This document shows positions 1 through 11,569 of a stretch of DNA of 64,000 nt, piece by piece. Below the pieces are notes generated by a model that made no database searches, had not been told where the DNA came from, and saw only the letters and a program-made list of their open reading frames with translations. The stretch's first letter is position 1, and the number at the start of each line of letters is the position of its first letter. The position numbers were made by a program, and so were the translations under genes. The stretch lies in assembly GCF_030035675.1 (NCBI RefSeq), contig NC_084480.1, positions 2,083,501 to 2,147,500 of the forward strand, written 5' to 3'. Source of the DNA: Rhineura floridana (Eukaryota > Chordata > Lepidosauria > Squamata > Rhineuridae).

Positions 1-81
1 ATCTAGATGGACCAATGGTCTTCCTATGGTCGTGGGTTTCCAATCCCTATGTTTGAAGCATGCATGTCATAAAGCAGTGAT

Positions 82-495
82 GGGGAACCTGTGGCCTTCT
101 AGATGTCTCTCCCGATCATCCCAGAGTGCAGGACACAGAATAATGGGCTCAAGTTGCAGGAAGGCAGATTTCGACTGGACATCAGGAAAAAATTCCTAAC
201 TGTTAGAGCCATACGACAATGGAGCCAATGACCTAGAGAGGTAGGGGGCTCCCCGACACTGGAGGCCTTCAAGAGGCAGCTGGACAGCCATCTGTTGGGA
301 ATGCTTTGATTTGGATTCCTGCATTGAGCAGGGGGTTGGACTTGATGGCCTTATAGGCCCCTTCCAATTCTACTGTTCTATGATTCTATGATTCTATGTT
401 TATGGGCTGCAGCTCCCATCATTCCCCAACCATGATGCATGCTGGCCAGGGGCTGATAGGAGCTGGAGTCCAGCAACATCTGGAGGGAACCAGAT
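82..495. mobile_element. Palindromic hAT-like short element split by a CR1 fragment
   Basis: Bases 82-104 (starting cagtgatggggaacctgtgg) and about 399-495 are the two halves of a short foldback element that recurs through the window, whose arms contain forms of ctccagatgtt and aactcccatc. Bases 105-398 between them are a CR1 3' fragment, so the CR1 arrived later. Confidence 0.6.
105..398 (+). mobile_element. CR1 LINE 3' fragment, (ATTCTATG)n-tailed subfamily
   Basis: The sequence reads as the CR1 3' end from the ORF2 carboxy end through the 3' UTR and finishes with repeats of gattctatg, the CR1 terminal octamer. Close relatives in this window lie at 58,765-59,288 (plus) and 10,752-10,925 (minus). 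Confidence 0.85.
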
Positions 496-673
496 CCCCC
501 CTCCCTCTTATGAAATATGTGCTGATGCAGGATTTCTGTACAATCTGAGCTATGTATGTGGAATGCCATCTCAGCGTATGTCCCTCAGCTTTTTCTCTCC
601 CCTTGAATTTTTAATATCCCACCTGATGAAGAGTTCTGGAGAACTCAAAAGCTTGCTCACCATTTTGTAACAT

Positions 674-792
674 TTTGGTCACTGCCTCTCAGCCTCAGAG
701 CAAGGCAATAGTAAACCCCCTCTGAATATCACCATGAAAACCCTATTCACAGGGTCGCCATAAGTCAGAATCGACTTGAAGGCAGTCCATTA
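674..792 (+). mobile_element. Partial Sauria-type SINE with Bov-B-like tail
   Basis: This has the SINE 3' half (ctgcctctcagcctcag) and the tail agggtcgccataagtcagaa tcgacttgaaggcag, shared with Bov-B LINEs. The 5' tRNA part is missing. Confidence 0.75.
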
Positions 793-1152
793 ATAAAGCC
801 CAAAGAGAGTTTAAAGTTGAAATTCATGGGAAATGGCAGCACATTCAAGCTCAGTTTCTGGCATCAGCAGATTTTAAGCAAACTGGGTTTGTTTGTTCAT
901 TTATATCATTTGAGATTACAGTCCATAATGGGTCTTAGATCATGACAGGATTTGATGTAAATGATATGAACGCAGTAGAATAAGCCCATATTTGCAGTTA
1001 TATCATAGGAGAGTCCCTTATTACATATGCAATATTTCTAGGAAAGATTTAGAAGTTTAAATAAATAAATTAGTCCATTTTTCTTCTGCATGAAGTTTCC
1101 AGTAATTACAAAGGGCACGTTTTGTTAGTAGAGGAGAATGCTAGCCCATGGC

Positions 1153-1255
1153 TTCCCCCAGGCACCTGGTTGGCCACTGTGAGAACAGGTTGCTGGACTA
1201 GATGGGCCACTGGCCTGATCCAGCAGGCTCTTCTTATGTTCTTATGTTCTTATGG
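1153..1255 (+). mobile_element. CR1 LINE 3' UTR fragment, (TTCTTATG)n-tailed subfamily
   Basis: It matches the 3' UTR of the longer CR1 copies at 12.4 and 23.6 kb in reverse complement (ggcacctggttggccactg) and ends in three ttcttatg units. Confidence 0.85.
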
Positions 1256-1905
1256 TAGATTAGCCTCTGTGGACCTGCCTTGTTTCCTTGGTGTACATTA
1301 AAACAGCAGGAGAGAGTTTCCAGCACCCTTCAGGCTACGACAGTGGACCCATGGAAAGTCCCACAGGGCCTGGCTTCTGTTTACCCACGGCCAGTGACCT
1401 CCCACTGTGCTGGCTGGCCTCACGTACTGGGATGGCCTTAGAGGAAACGGGGAAGAGAGAATGGGAAAGACTGTGTGGGTGGCAGGACCTTGGTAGGAAG
1501 AAAGCTGCAACTGGGGAGCCCAGAGGTCGACGCTCTTCTCCCCCTTAAGCAATTAAGAGGCTCTTTCTTTAGAGATGGGCAACGGAAAAAACAAACTGTC
1601 CTTGGGGTTAATGACATCCATCAGAATGAGAAAGGATGGAAAAGTCCAGAGCAGACGAGCTGCAGCAAGGACTAGAAGAATGAAGCCAGAAGTGATGTGT
1701 CTCTCTGGCACGGCAAGGAGAGCGAACTGAGAGCAGGATGAGGGACTCTGGCTTTTAGACTCTACCCTGGCCTATGATGAGTCTCAAGCAGCCATCCCCA
1801 AGCTGGTGCCCTCCAGGTGTTGTTTTGAACTACAGTTACCACCAGCCCCAGACAGCACAGGGCCAAGAGAGGAGTAAGAAAAATCAAGTGGCCAGAGAGG
1901 TGCCC
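1256..1905. other. No gene recognised
   Basis: Both strands are open for about 250 bases near 1,290-1,550, which is common in GC-rich DNA. I found no convincing splice sites or domain here, and no repeat that I know. Confidence 0.4.
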
Positions 1906-1909
1906 CCAC

Positions 1910-2080
1910 AGGAATATAGGAAGCGGCGCTACACCGAGTCAAGCCATTGGCCTGTCTCGCTCAGACTGTCAGCGGCTCTCCAGGATTTCAAGCAGCCCTA
2001 CCTGGAGATGCCAAGGGATGGGCCTGGCACCTTCAAGCATTCCAGGCAGATGCTCTGCCACAGAGCGATGCACCTTCCCC
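1910..2080 (-). mobile_element. tRNA-like SINE, degraded
   Basis: In reverse complement it carries the SINE parts seen in better copies at 47.5 and 52.6 kb: the gctctgccac part of the tRNA-like head, then the body with ggagagccgctgac. Confidence 0.6.
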
Positions 2081-2777
2081 CACACGCAGGGCCAAAGGCG
2101 ACCACATTGCAGATCAGTGATGGAAATAGTGGGAGAGTTTTGCTACCGTCAAGCGGCTGCAGCTGAGCGGCTGCAGCTGATGCCCAGAACTTTGGGATTT
2201 TACCAGGAGATGATGCATCTGCTTGTCAGATAGGATTCTGGCTCCTTCTGGGAAGAAACAAACAGCAAATATTTGGCTCCATGAAGCCATTACATTCACA
2301 GTCATGTTTATCCGAGAAGGTAGAAAAGGAAGGAAGAGCCAAAAGGATTTGGAAGGATCCCAGATCCCCCAGCTTTATATTGGCAGAGATTGCGGGTGAG
2401 GGGTGGGGGGGAGGAATGTCATCATCCCTGTCGATTATCTTCTAACTGTGAATGAATGCAAGGAGGCAGGATTACACCCAGTAGCCTTCCTCCTGGCTTT
2501 CCACAGTTCATCCAGCCCTGAGCACAGATATTACGCCTGCTCTGTGTCAGTGAGTTCCATAGGCCAGCACACAAACTTTACGTGGATCATGCAGCCAGCT
2601 GAGGCTTCCTGACAGCAATAGTTCTTTGTCCCCTCCCTGCCCCCTGCCCCTTTCCGGAAGAACCAAACATATACCAATCCAAGTGTCCAAGTGCTTGCTG
2701 GAATAAATTGATATCCTCCCAAAGGTGCCCAGGGAGGCAAACATACAAGTGGTAAAGCAATAAGGCATCTTCAAAAG

Positions 2778-4980
2778 TTGAACCGATTGGGAGCAGTGAC
2801 CACAGTGCTATTAAATTAAACATACATGTAACTGGCCAATTGCCAAGAAAATCCAACACGGTCACATTTGACTTCAAAAGAGGAAACTTCACAAAAATGA
2901 GGGGATTGGTAAAAAGAAAGCTGAAAAACAAAGCCCAGAGGGTCACATCACTTGAAAATGCTTGGAAGTTGTTTAAAAACACTATATTAGAAGCTCAACT
3001 GGAGTGCATACCACAGATCAGAAAAGGTACCGCCAGGGCCAAGAAGATGCCAGCATGGCTAACGAGCAAAGTCAAGGAAGCTCTTAGAGGCAAAAAGTCT
3101 TCCTTCAGAAAATGGAAGTCTTGTCCGAATGAAGAAAATAAAAAGAACACAAACTCTAGCAAAAGAGTTGCAAGAAGACAATAAGGGATGCTAAAAAAGA
3201 ATTTGAGGAGCACATTGCTAAGAACATAAAAACCAACAACAAAAAATTCTATAAATACATTCAAAGCAGGAGACCATCTAGGGAGACAATTGGACCCTTG
3301 GATGATAAGGGAGTCAAAGGTGTACTAAAGAACGATCAGGAGATTGCAGAGAAGCTAAATGAATTCTTTGCATCTCTCTTCACAGTGGAAGATATAGGGC
3401 AGATCCCTGAACCTGAACTAACATTTGCAGGAAGGGATTCTGAGGAACTGAGACAAATAGTGGTAACGAGAGAGGAAGTTCTAGGCTTAATGGACAATAT
3501 AAAAACTGACAAATCACCGGGCCCGGATGGCATCCACCCGAGAGTTCTCAGAGGACTCAAAGGTGAAATTGCTGATCTGCTAACTAAAATATGTAACTTG
3601 TCCCTCGGGTCCTCCTCCGTGCCTGAGGACTAGAAAGTGGCAAATGTAACGCCAATCTTCAAAAAGGGATCCAGAGGGGATCCCGGAAATTACAGGCCAG
3701 TTAGCTTAACTTCTGTCCCTGGAAAACTGGTAGAAAGTATTATTAAAGCTAGATTAACTAAGCCCATAGAAGAACAAGCCTTGCTGAAGCAGAGCCAGCA
3801 TGGCTTCTGCAAGGGAAAGTCCTGTCTCAGTAACCTATTAGAATTCTTTGAGAGTGTCAACAAGCATATAGATAGAGGTGATCCAGTGGACATAGTGTAC
3901 TTAGACTTTCAAAAAGCGTTTGACAAGGTACCTCACCAAAGACTTCTGAGGAAGCTTAGCAGTCATGGAATAAGAGGAGAGGTCCTCTTGTGGATAAGGA
4001 ATTGGTTAAGAAGCAGAAAGCAGAGAGTAGGAATAAACGGACAGTTCTCCCAATGGAGGGCTGTAGAAAGTGGAGTCCCTCAAGGATCGGTATTGGGACC
4101 TGTACTTTTCAACTTGTTCATTAATGACCTAGAATTAGGAGTGAGCAGTGAAGTGGCCAAGTTTGCTGATGACACTAAATTGTTCAGGGTTGTTAAAACA
4201 AAAAGGGATTGTGAAGGGCTCCAAAAAGACCTCTCCAACTGAGTGAATGGGCAGGAAAATGGCAAATGCAATTCAATATAAACAAGTGTAAAATTATGCA
4301 TATTGGAGCAAAAAATCTTTATTTCACATATACGCTCATGGGGTCTGAACTGGCGGTGACCGACCAGGAGAGAGACCTCGGGGTTGTAGTGGACAGCATG
4401 ATGAAAATGTCGACCCAGTGTGCGGCAGCTGTGAAAAAGGCAAATTCCATGCTAGCGATAATTAGGAAAGGTATTGAAAATAAAACAGCCGATATCATAA
4501 TGCTGTTGTATAAATCTATGGTGCGGCCGCATTTGGAATACTGTGTACAGTTCTGGTCGCCTGATCTCAAAAAGGATATTCTAGAGTTGGAAAAGGTTCA
4601 GAAGAGGGCAACCAGAATGATCAAGGGGATGGAGCGACTCCCTTACGAGGAAAGGTTACAGCATTTGGGGCTTTTTAGTTTAGAGAAAAGGCGGGTCAGA
4701 GGAGACATGATAGAAGTGTATAAAATTATGCATGGCATTGAGAAAGTGGATAGAGAAAAGTTCTTCTCCCTCTCTCATAATACTAGAACTCGTGGACATT
4801 CAAAGAAGCTGAATGTTGGAAGATTCAGGACGGACAAAAAAAAGTACTTCTTTACTCAGCGCATAGTTAAACTATGGAATTTGCTCCCACCAGATGCAGT
4901 AATGGCCACCAGCTTGGATGGCTTTAAAAGAAGATTAGACAAATTCATGGAGGACAGGGCTATCAATGGCTACTAGCCAA
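2778..4980 (+). mobile_element. CR1 LINE, internal fragment of ORF2
   Basis: This copy covers the end of the endonuclease domain (SDHSA region) through the whole reverse transcriptase and the ORF2 end. It stops just after the ORF2 stop codon and lacks the 3' UTR and octamer tail present in other copies of its subfamily, so both ends are missing. It closely matches the copies at 12.4 and 23.6 kb. Confidence 0.92.
2840..4976 (+). pseudogene. CR1 ORF2 remnant (endonuclease end plus reverse transcriptase)
   Basis: Reverse transcriptase landmarks are readable: SPGPDGIHPRVL, YRPVSLTSVPGK, SQHGFCKGKSCLS, YLDFQKAFDKVPH, SGVPQGSVLGP and KFADDTKLF, with the catalytic FADD intact. Compared with the other copies it has a frame change near 3,150-3,180, a nonsense codon at 3,634-3,636 (TAG where the others have TGG) and a one-base loss near 4,240. 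The product would have been the LINE's nicking and reverse-transcribing enzyme. Confidence 0.9.
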
Positions 4981-5384
4981 CTCCCCACCCTCCCTGATGG
5001 AGTCCAACAATGTCTGAAGGGCATCACATTGGTTGCCCTTGATTTGGGGCAATGCAGCCTTCCTTGAAAAATGGTCTTCTTCAACCGTCTCCCTAGGGTC
5101 CCATCCATGCAAACCCTTTCTGTGCTTGAACTCCTGTATCCCTCCTGCTCGGGGCCAATTCATGCATCATCAGAGGGGTGTGGAAGCTGCTGCTCCGTGC
5201 TTCCTTCCCATGACATGCAGGCAGCCCCATCTGGGCGTGGAGAGGCGATGGCATAAGGAGGGCGATGCTGGCATTAAGAGGAGCCACAGGACTCACCTCA
5301 CTGATGTGCTTCCCCCACATAGACATCAGCCGAACAGCTGGGGAAAGCCACAGGGAAAAGGGTCCCGTACGAATCCACCTAAAG

Positions 5385-5485
5385 CAGCCTTCTCCAACCT
5401 GGTGCCCTCCAAATGTTTTGGGCATGCTGGCTGGGGCTGTTGGGAGCTGCAGTCTGAAACTTCTGGAAGGTACCAGGTTGGGGAG
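5385..5485. mobile_element. Short palindromic hAT-like element
   Basis: The left arm (ccaacctggtgccctccaaa) and right arm (ttctggaaggtaccaggttg) are inverted copies of each other. It belongs to the same abundant foldback group as copies at 33.2 and 51.1 kb. Confidence 0.65.
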
Positions 5486-5529
5486 GCTGGCCTAAAAAGA
5501 GACAGGGCATTAAAGCAAGGAAGGGGGCT

Positions 5530-5670
5530 TTCAGACTGCCACTATTTTCAGGTGGGATTCAACCACATGCTGGCAAATTCAGGCTGCCCTATTACAGCTG
5601 ATTGGCTGGTCTTGTGCAAAGAAACCCCCTTGCCCTCACAACTGGATTCTTCACAATAAGGAAATTGATG
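5530..5670 (+). repeat. Unclassified dispersed repeat, copy 1
   Basis: About 140 bases (cactattttcaggtgggatt, later gcaaattcaggctgc) recur in diverged form at 20,665-20,800. I could not assign the family. Confidence 0.55.
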
Positions 5671-6322
5671 GGGGAAACCTTTGATGGGATGATTGAAACC
5701 AGAGAGAGCCATTGCTGCCAGTCAGTGCAGACAGGACTGAGCTGAGAAAGACTTGTTCTGACTTGGAAGGAGAGCTGGAGAACATTGTGGGGAATCTTGC
5801 CATGGCTTCAGTGGACCTGCCGTGACCTTCTTTGTTGGGAAAGGGGGAGGGGCATTCTTCCAGGCTAGAACATGTGTGAACAGTACACAGTCATAGCACC
5901 CACTCTTTCAAATAACTGGCAGGAGTCCCTAAGCATGCTCTTTCCAAGATCTGACTGGCATCCCTGATGGCCACTGGCAAGTTCTGCTATCAGTTTCTGT
6001 TCCGGTTTGAGGCACTCCCCAGGGTTGCTTTTGAAAACGTTTTCCTGAAAGAGAAGCCAGAATGACCCTGATTCAGGCCACCAAGGGAAATTTCCAGAGC
6101 AGAAGAAACTTGCTGGCTTGTTCCAAGAAGGGGCTGATTGTAGGAAATGTTTACATTGGTGGCATGAACCTCACTGTGAGGAGAAGCACGTGAGCTTGGG
6201 GAAAGAGAAACTTGCTGGCGTTTGCAGCTGGTTTGGATAGCCAGCTGCAGCTCTTTGCTGCAGGAGATGTGTTGATTGGGCCTTGGCAACAGAGAACTGG
6301 GGCACAGAACACAGACAAGAAT
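5671..6322. other. No gene recognised
   Basis: Low-information intergenic DNA. A minus-strand frame at 5,990-6,355 is not backed by any motif or splice pattern that I can see. Confidence 0.4.
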
Positions 6323-7463
6323 AGGATATCGTAGAAAAGGTTCAGAAAAGGGCAACCAGGATGGTCAAGGGGATGGAGTAATTCCTCTGTGAGGAAAGGT
6401 TGCAGCATTTGGGGCTTTTTAGTTTAGAGGAAAGGCGAAATGAGAAGGATATACAACCATGCGTGGTGTGGAGAAAGTGTATAGAGAAAAGCTTTTTTCT
6501 CTCTTTCATAACACTAGAGCATGTTCGTAGTCTGGGGGTGTTCCAGGATCCATCTTTGTCTCTAGAGGCCCAGATGACCTTAGTGGCTGGTAGTGCCTTT
6601 TACCAGTTTCGGCTGGTAAAACAGCTGCAGCCATTTCTGGACCGGGATAGCCTGACCACTGTTGTTCATGCAATGGTAACCTCCAGGCTAGATTACTGTA
6701 ATGCACTCTATGTGGAGCTGCCCTTGAGGTTGGTCTGGAAGCTGCAGCTGGTGCAAACTGCAGCAGCGAGACTGCTCACTGGGGCAGGGTATCACCAACA
6801 TGTTACTCCACTGCAGAACGAATTGCATAGCTGCTGGGCAACGTTCAAGATGCTGGTTTTTGGTGTACAAAGCCCTATACAGCTTGGGACCAGGATCCTT
6901 GAAAGACCGTCTTACCCCTTATATACCCAGTTGGTCACTGTGCTCTGCAGGTGAGGGCCTCCTGCAGATACCATCTTATCAGGAGATCCATTCCTCACAA
7001 CACAGGCAGCAGACCTTTAGTGTAGTGGCACTGACCCTTTGGAATTCCCTCCCCTTAAATATTAGGCAGGCGCCATCTCTGTTGTCTTGTCAGCGCGTGC
7101 GAAACACCTTCCTCTTTCAACAGGCCTTTTAAGCAGAAACCTTATTCCAGTCTGTGTCTGTTTTAGAATTGTTTTTTAAGATATTTTAAAGTGTTTTTTT
7201 AAAAAATATGTTTTGTTTTTGACATGTTTTCTGATATTTTTAGTGTTTGTTGCCCTGGGCTCCTTCTGGGAGGAAGGGCAGGATAGAAACAACAACGGCA
7301 ACAACAATATAGAATCTGTGGACGTCCAATGAAGCTGAATGTTGGAAGATTCAAGACAGAACAAGAAAGTCCTTCTTTGTGCAGCTCGTAATTAAACTGT
7401 GGAATTCGCTCCCACAGAAGGCCGTGATAGTCACTAACTTGGACAGCTTTAAACAGTTGTTTA
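6323..7463 (+). mobile_element. Old CR1 LINE 3' region, interrupted by an L2-like LINE
   Basis: CR1 ORF2 carboxy-end sequence is present at 6,323-6,520 (aaaggttcagaaaagggcaa) and resumes at about 7,312-7,463 (aagctgaatgttggaagatt). The break falls at the same point of the element, so the intervening 0.8 kb was inserted. Confidence 0.8.
6521..7311 (+). mobile_element. L2-like LINE 3' end inserted in CR1
   Basis: The translated sequence shows [15 protein letters not shown] and LQLVQTAAARLLTGAGY, the typical L2-group ORF2 carboxy end. A T-rich 3' UTR and gccctgggctccttctggga, the usual LINE tail block, follow, then a CAA-rich end. Confidence 0.8.
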
Positions 7464-8180
7464 ATTTTATATTTTATTTTCATAATTGTGCTTTAGGAAA
7501 TGCAAAACCAACATGAGAATATAAAAAAGAAAGACAAAACTCCAGCGATGGGGGGAGGACCTTGTGGCAGCTGGGACATTGCAATGGCTGTTAGGATAAC
7601 CAGGACATGTGGAGAGATGGTATCCTCACCACCCCTCCACGTCACTAACTGCCTGAAGGTGTGCTCCCTCTTGCCGGAGGAGTCACTTGCACTTGCCACT
7701 CCACGCATGAAAGGTTGGTGCAGCAATAGTTTGGTACCTGGAAAAATCTCCACAGTCCGATTCCAGGGCTTAAAAAAGTCAAGAGGGACACGATGGAGGA
7801 TGACGGGCCAATGATGTCATCTGGATTAGCCTTAAGACCCAAGTGAATGGATGATATTAACTCTGGACAAAACAGCTAGCATGGTAGTACCTCTACCCCC
7901 CCATGCGTCCAGCTGTTCGCCTGAGTTGTCATACAGCTTGAGACAGTGCAAGAAATCCTTTTATTCTCTGAAGTCAAAGGCTGCCCTCTAGTGGAAAATC
8001 TGAATATGGTGGGAGGGAATTTTAAGAAATCCCCCCCCTTTGCCTTCAGCTGAGAACACACACCATCCATCATTCTAAGGGATCTCTAGCCTGCAAACAT
8101 TCTGCCACAATAGGTCCTTAAGGCACAACAAAACCCTTTCGAGATTGCAGGGAGCAGTGTTGATTTAGTGGAGGGGGGGA
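7464..8180. other. No gene recognised
   Basis: Open frames on both strands here overlap each other and carry no motif. No known repeat was recognised. Confidence 0.35.
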
Positions 8181-8182
8181 GA

Positions 8183-8335
8183 AATCACTGGATGACTTTG
8201 GGCCAGTCACAGCCCCTCAGCCTAACCTACCTCACTGAGTTGTTGTGAGGATAAAATGGAAAGGAACAGAACTATGTATGCACCCTGGAGTTCCTTGGAG
8301 GAAAGGTGGGATATAAATGTAATAAATAAATGAAC
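8183..8335 (+). mobile_element. Sauria-type SINE 3' half with LINE-like tail
   Basis: Reads ttgggccagtcacagcccct, then gttgttgtgaggataaaatg and a tail gtgggatataaatgtaataa followed by ATAA repeats. The tail differs from the Bov-B-like tail of the SINE at 21,963. Confidence 0.8.
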
Positions 8336-8339
8336 AGGT

Positions 8340-10050
8340 AACCATAGGCTAATACCTGTATTAGGACATCACAAAATACTCAATGCGTAGGGGTATGGAG
8401 AGGACCTCCTTTGCCTTCGTTTGCCTTGGTGAGGGCGAGTTCTCTCTCGCTGCCCTCCCTTGGCTCAGCCCTCCTAAGAAAAGCATTGCCTTGACATTTC
8501 TGCACAGTTCTTGGGGTTTCCTGATGCAACTGACTGACCTGGCTTACTCTTTGCCCCCCCCCATTTATCCCCCCCAGCACACCTTATTCTTGTTCTGATG
8601 TAGCATTTTGAGGTGCTGGGCCCAGTGGGCCAACAATCTCTCTCCGGCCAAATAAGGCTGCTTCCTTCCTGCGCTCCTACCTGGCAGGAAGGAAATGTGA
8701 GGAAGAGGAAGACCACTTTTGTTTTTAATTGAGCACGGAGGGAATGGGGGGGGTGCTTCTCGCGAGGGTGTCTCTGACCAAGAGCTGCTTCTGGAAGCAA
8801 AATCTGAGGCCATACCGGGGGTTGAGCCAACAGGTGATCTGATTTGGCACATTCTCTCAGGGAGGTTGGTGCCTCTCGCTGTGTGGTCAGGGGTGGGTGT
8901 GGGGATGGGGTGGAGGCCACTTCTTGTGGATGCAATCCTAACTCCAACCAGTGAAAGAACCAGGAACACTAACCCTCTCCCCACCAAATCTAATCCTCCT
9001 AAACTGCTGGCTTTGTCAGGAATGCATCTCTGTCAACCTGTACATTCAAAAGGGAATTAAACCCACCCCACCACAACAGCCCAGGAGATGGAAAGTAGGT
9101 GACATGGTGTCTGTTGATTTGCAGAGGACTGTGTGCAGCCCTGGGTAGCAACTCATTTTTTGAAGGGTCCACATTTTGACTTGAGCAAGGGGGGCATAGA
9201 GAAATAGCATGCAGAAAATTTCCCAGTGCCTATTATTATTATTGTTTTGCAGAATCTAAGTTCATTAGTAACAACGAATGGGTGCCATGAATGTCTGCAA
9301 AGAAATATCAGGCAAGCTTGACAGTGTCAGGGTTTTTAGCTTTATTTACTAAATAAAAGAAAAATGAACATACTAAGTTAGTTTTATAGGGCAGATTACC
9401 CAATGCAAATCATAGTGATTTGCATAGGAACTATTTCCAGATTTTTTCTACTAAATTTTCTAATTCAGTTTTTTTCTAGGAAACCCACACTGCTCACTTA
9501 AAGAGCATTGGGGGTGGGGGTGGGAGGAGGTACACCTCTGAGAGGCATAATAGAAAGGGGGCATAGAGGGGCTGTGACGGCCAGTTCTTGGGATCCAGAT
9601 TGGGCCTCCAGTTGCCTGTTCCTAGCCTGGTGTAAATCACACTATTTTCTGAGAAAGAGTTCTGTGAAACTGGAAAGCTTACATACAACTTTGTCTCAGT
9701 CCAATAAAAGATCGCTTGGGAACAACGGCTCTTCCCCCAAATCCTTTGTGAGATGCACAACAGCTGAGAATGAGCATTTCCCTACTTGAAAAGCACAGAA
9801 CCAAGAAGGGCCTGATCCTTTCCCAGAATCTCCTTCTGCTTTGTCAAAAGGAAAGCACAGCTGGTGACATGCGCAGCCAATCTTCTCAGCTGATGCACTA
9901 CAGGTGTATTTCCTATTCCAGGATCCATGGACGTGCTTGAGAAACCACCTGAAAGCCCAAATAATGTCTTACAGCGATTTTTCTCTAACTTTGTACTGAC
10001 TCCCCCCCCCCAGCATTATCTGAATATTGTGGGAGGAAAAACCAAAGGAG
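8340..10050. other. No gene recognised
   Basis: Several overlapping frames on both strands (8,380-9,060; 9,494-9,789) are open by chance in GC-rich DNA. I saw no exon-like splice pairs with a recognisable product, and no assigned repeat. Confidence 0.35.
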
Positions 10051-10057
10051 GTCAACC

Positions 10058-10175
10058 AAGGGCGGGACCAGAGCTCTGTGGCAGACCACCTGCTTTGCAT
10101 GCAAAGGTCCCAGGTTCAAGTGTAGGTGATATTGAGCTAGATGGACCAGCAGTCTGGCTCAGTGCAGGGCAATGC
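10058..10175 (+). mobile_element. tRNA-like SINE, partial
   Basis: The head reads agctctgtggcagaccacct, ctttgcatgcaaaggtccca and ggttcaa, resembling pol III A and B boxes. It passes directly to the 3' part (attgagctagatggaccagc), so the middle is deleted. Confidence 0.75.
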
Positions 10176-10751
10176 CCCAAGCACCTCCATTTAAGAGCAA
10201 AGGCAGCAGAGGAGGGAAGGGGTGAAGCAATCTTTTCCTGCTCCCACTGCAGCCCTAACCCCCCCCCTTTCCTCCACTCCTGGCTGCACCATCCAGCAGC
10301 TGGTTTTCATTAAAAACAAAATGGGAGGGGTGTTGTGCAGCATGGACTCTGGTCCCATGATGCTGAAGAACCCTCAGACTGGCAAGCTGCTCCTCAGTTA
10401 AAGATTCTTAAGCAACACTTTAATCCTTTTGGGGCCTTGAGCCATCCCGATGATAAACACAACAGCTGCCAGAGACTGAGGGGAAGAGACTAGAGTCAAG
10501 CATGGCTCTGAGACAGAAAGAGAGAAGCCCAATGTGTGTGTTACTCACGTGTAGGGTGTGTGTGCGGAGTGGGGCCATGCTTTTAGCCCAGCCCCCAGCT
10601 GTGAAATCTTCTGTCAGCAACAGTGTACAGTGAGTAAAGAAAGGGCACATGGAGCTCCTACTCATGAGTAGGGGCGCTGTGCAATCAGGCCACCTGCCTC
10701 TGACACCTCCAAGGCCACCGTAGCCTCCTTTGTCACGGTGCACCTGAATTT

Positions 10752-10925
10752 CATAGAATAGCAGAGTTGGAAGGGGCCTATAAGGCCATCAAGTCCAACT
10801 CCCTGTGCGATGCAGGAATCCAAATCAAAGCGTTCCCGACAGGTGGCTGTCCAGCTGCCTCTTGAAGGCCTCCAGGGTTGGAGAGCCCACCACCTCTCTA
10901 GGTAATTGGTTCCATTGTCATCTAG
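10752..10925 (-). mobile_element. CR1 LINE 3' fragment
   Basis: Begins catagaatagcagagttgga and runs through ggcctccagggttggagagc, the reverse complement of the 3' part of the copy at 59,100-59,288. Confidence 0.88.
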
Positions 10926-11399
10926 AAATTTGTGTTAGGGTAGTAGCCCCCAAAGAGCAGTCCATGGCTGCCTGCTTGCATCTGCCTAAAGCCCGTCTTC
11001 CCCACCCTGCCCTGCCCAGCAGCAGCACCAGAAATTGGGGCCAGAGTAGTGGTGAGAGAAGGCGCAAAGTGCATTTTTGGGTGGGTGAAGCAGTGTCCAC
11101 ATGTTAGATTTCTAAAAGAGATAACAGCAAATTTCACATTAGCAGTCGCATTCTGAACACATTTCCTCTGAAACAAGTTCTATTGGTCTGGGGAAGAGAA
11201 TTTCCTTCCAGTCAGCGTCTTTATTCGGCATTCATCCTAACATGTTTGCAAAAAAGCACGATGCCTGGGAGCTGTAATCAAAAATAACTGGAGGGCACCA
11301 GATTGTGGCAGTAATCCTTTCTACTAAGGTTTCTAGCAGGGGTCGTTGAACATCACAGGACTGATATATGTGGCAGGAATATCTCTAGATGTCTATCTA

Positions 11400-11475
11400 A
11401 TAAATAAATAATAATATATTATAAATTTATATCCTGCACTTCTTCCAAAGAAGCTCAGGCTGGCATATGTATATA
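11400..11475 (-). mobile_element. LINE 3' tail fragment
   Basis: ATAA-rich start followed by atttatatcctgcacttctt, the reverse complement of the aagggcaggatataaat block that ends L2-like LINEs and some SINEs. Confidence 0.55.
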
Positions 11476-11495
11476 TGTATATCTGTGTGAGTGAT

Positions 11496-11569
<74 letters not shown>
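11496..11569 (+). repeat. (GATA)n microsatellite
   Basis: About 18 uninterrupted GATA units. Minus-strand translation gives the misleading YLSI repeat. Confidence 0.97.

Noticed and set aside
1288-1552. Open frames on both strands near 1.3-1.5 kb
   Set aside because: No splice pair or recognisable product.
8474-8987. Two long overlapping minus-strand frames
   Set aside because: Composition effect in GC-rich DNA; overlapping open frames on the plus strand, no domain.
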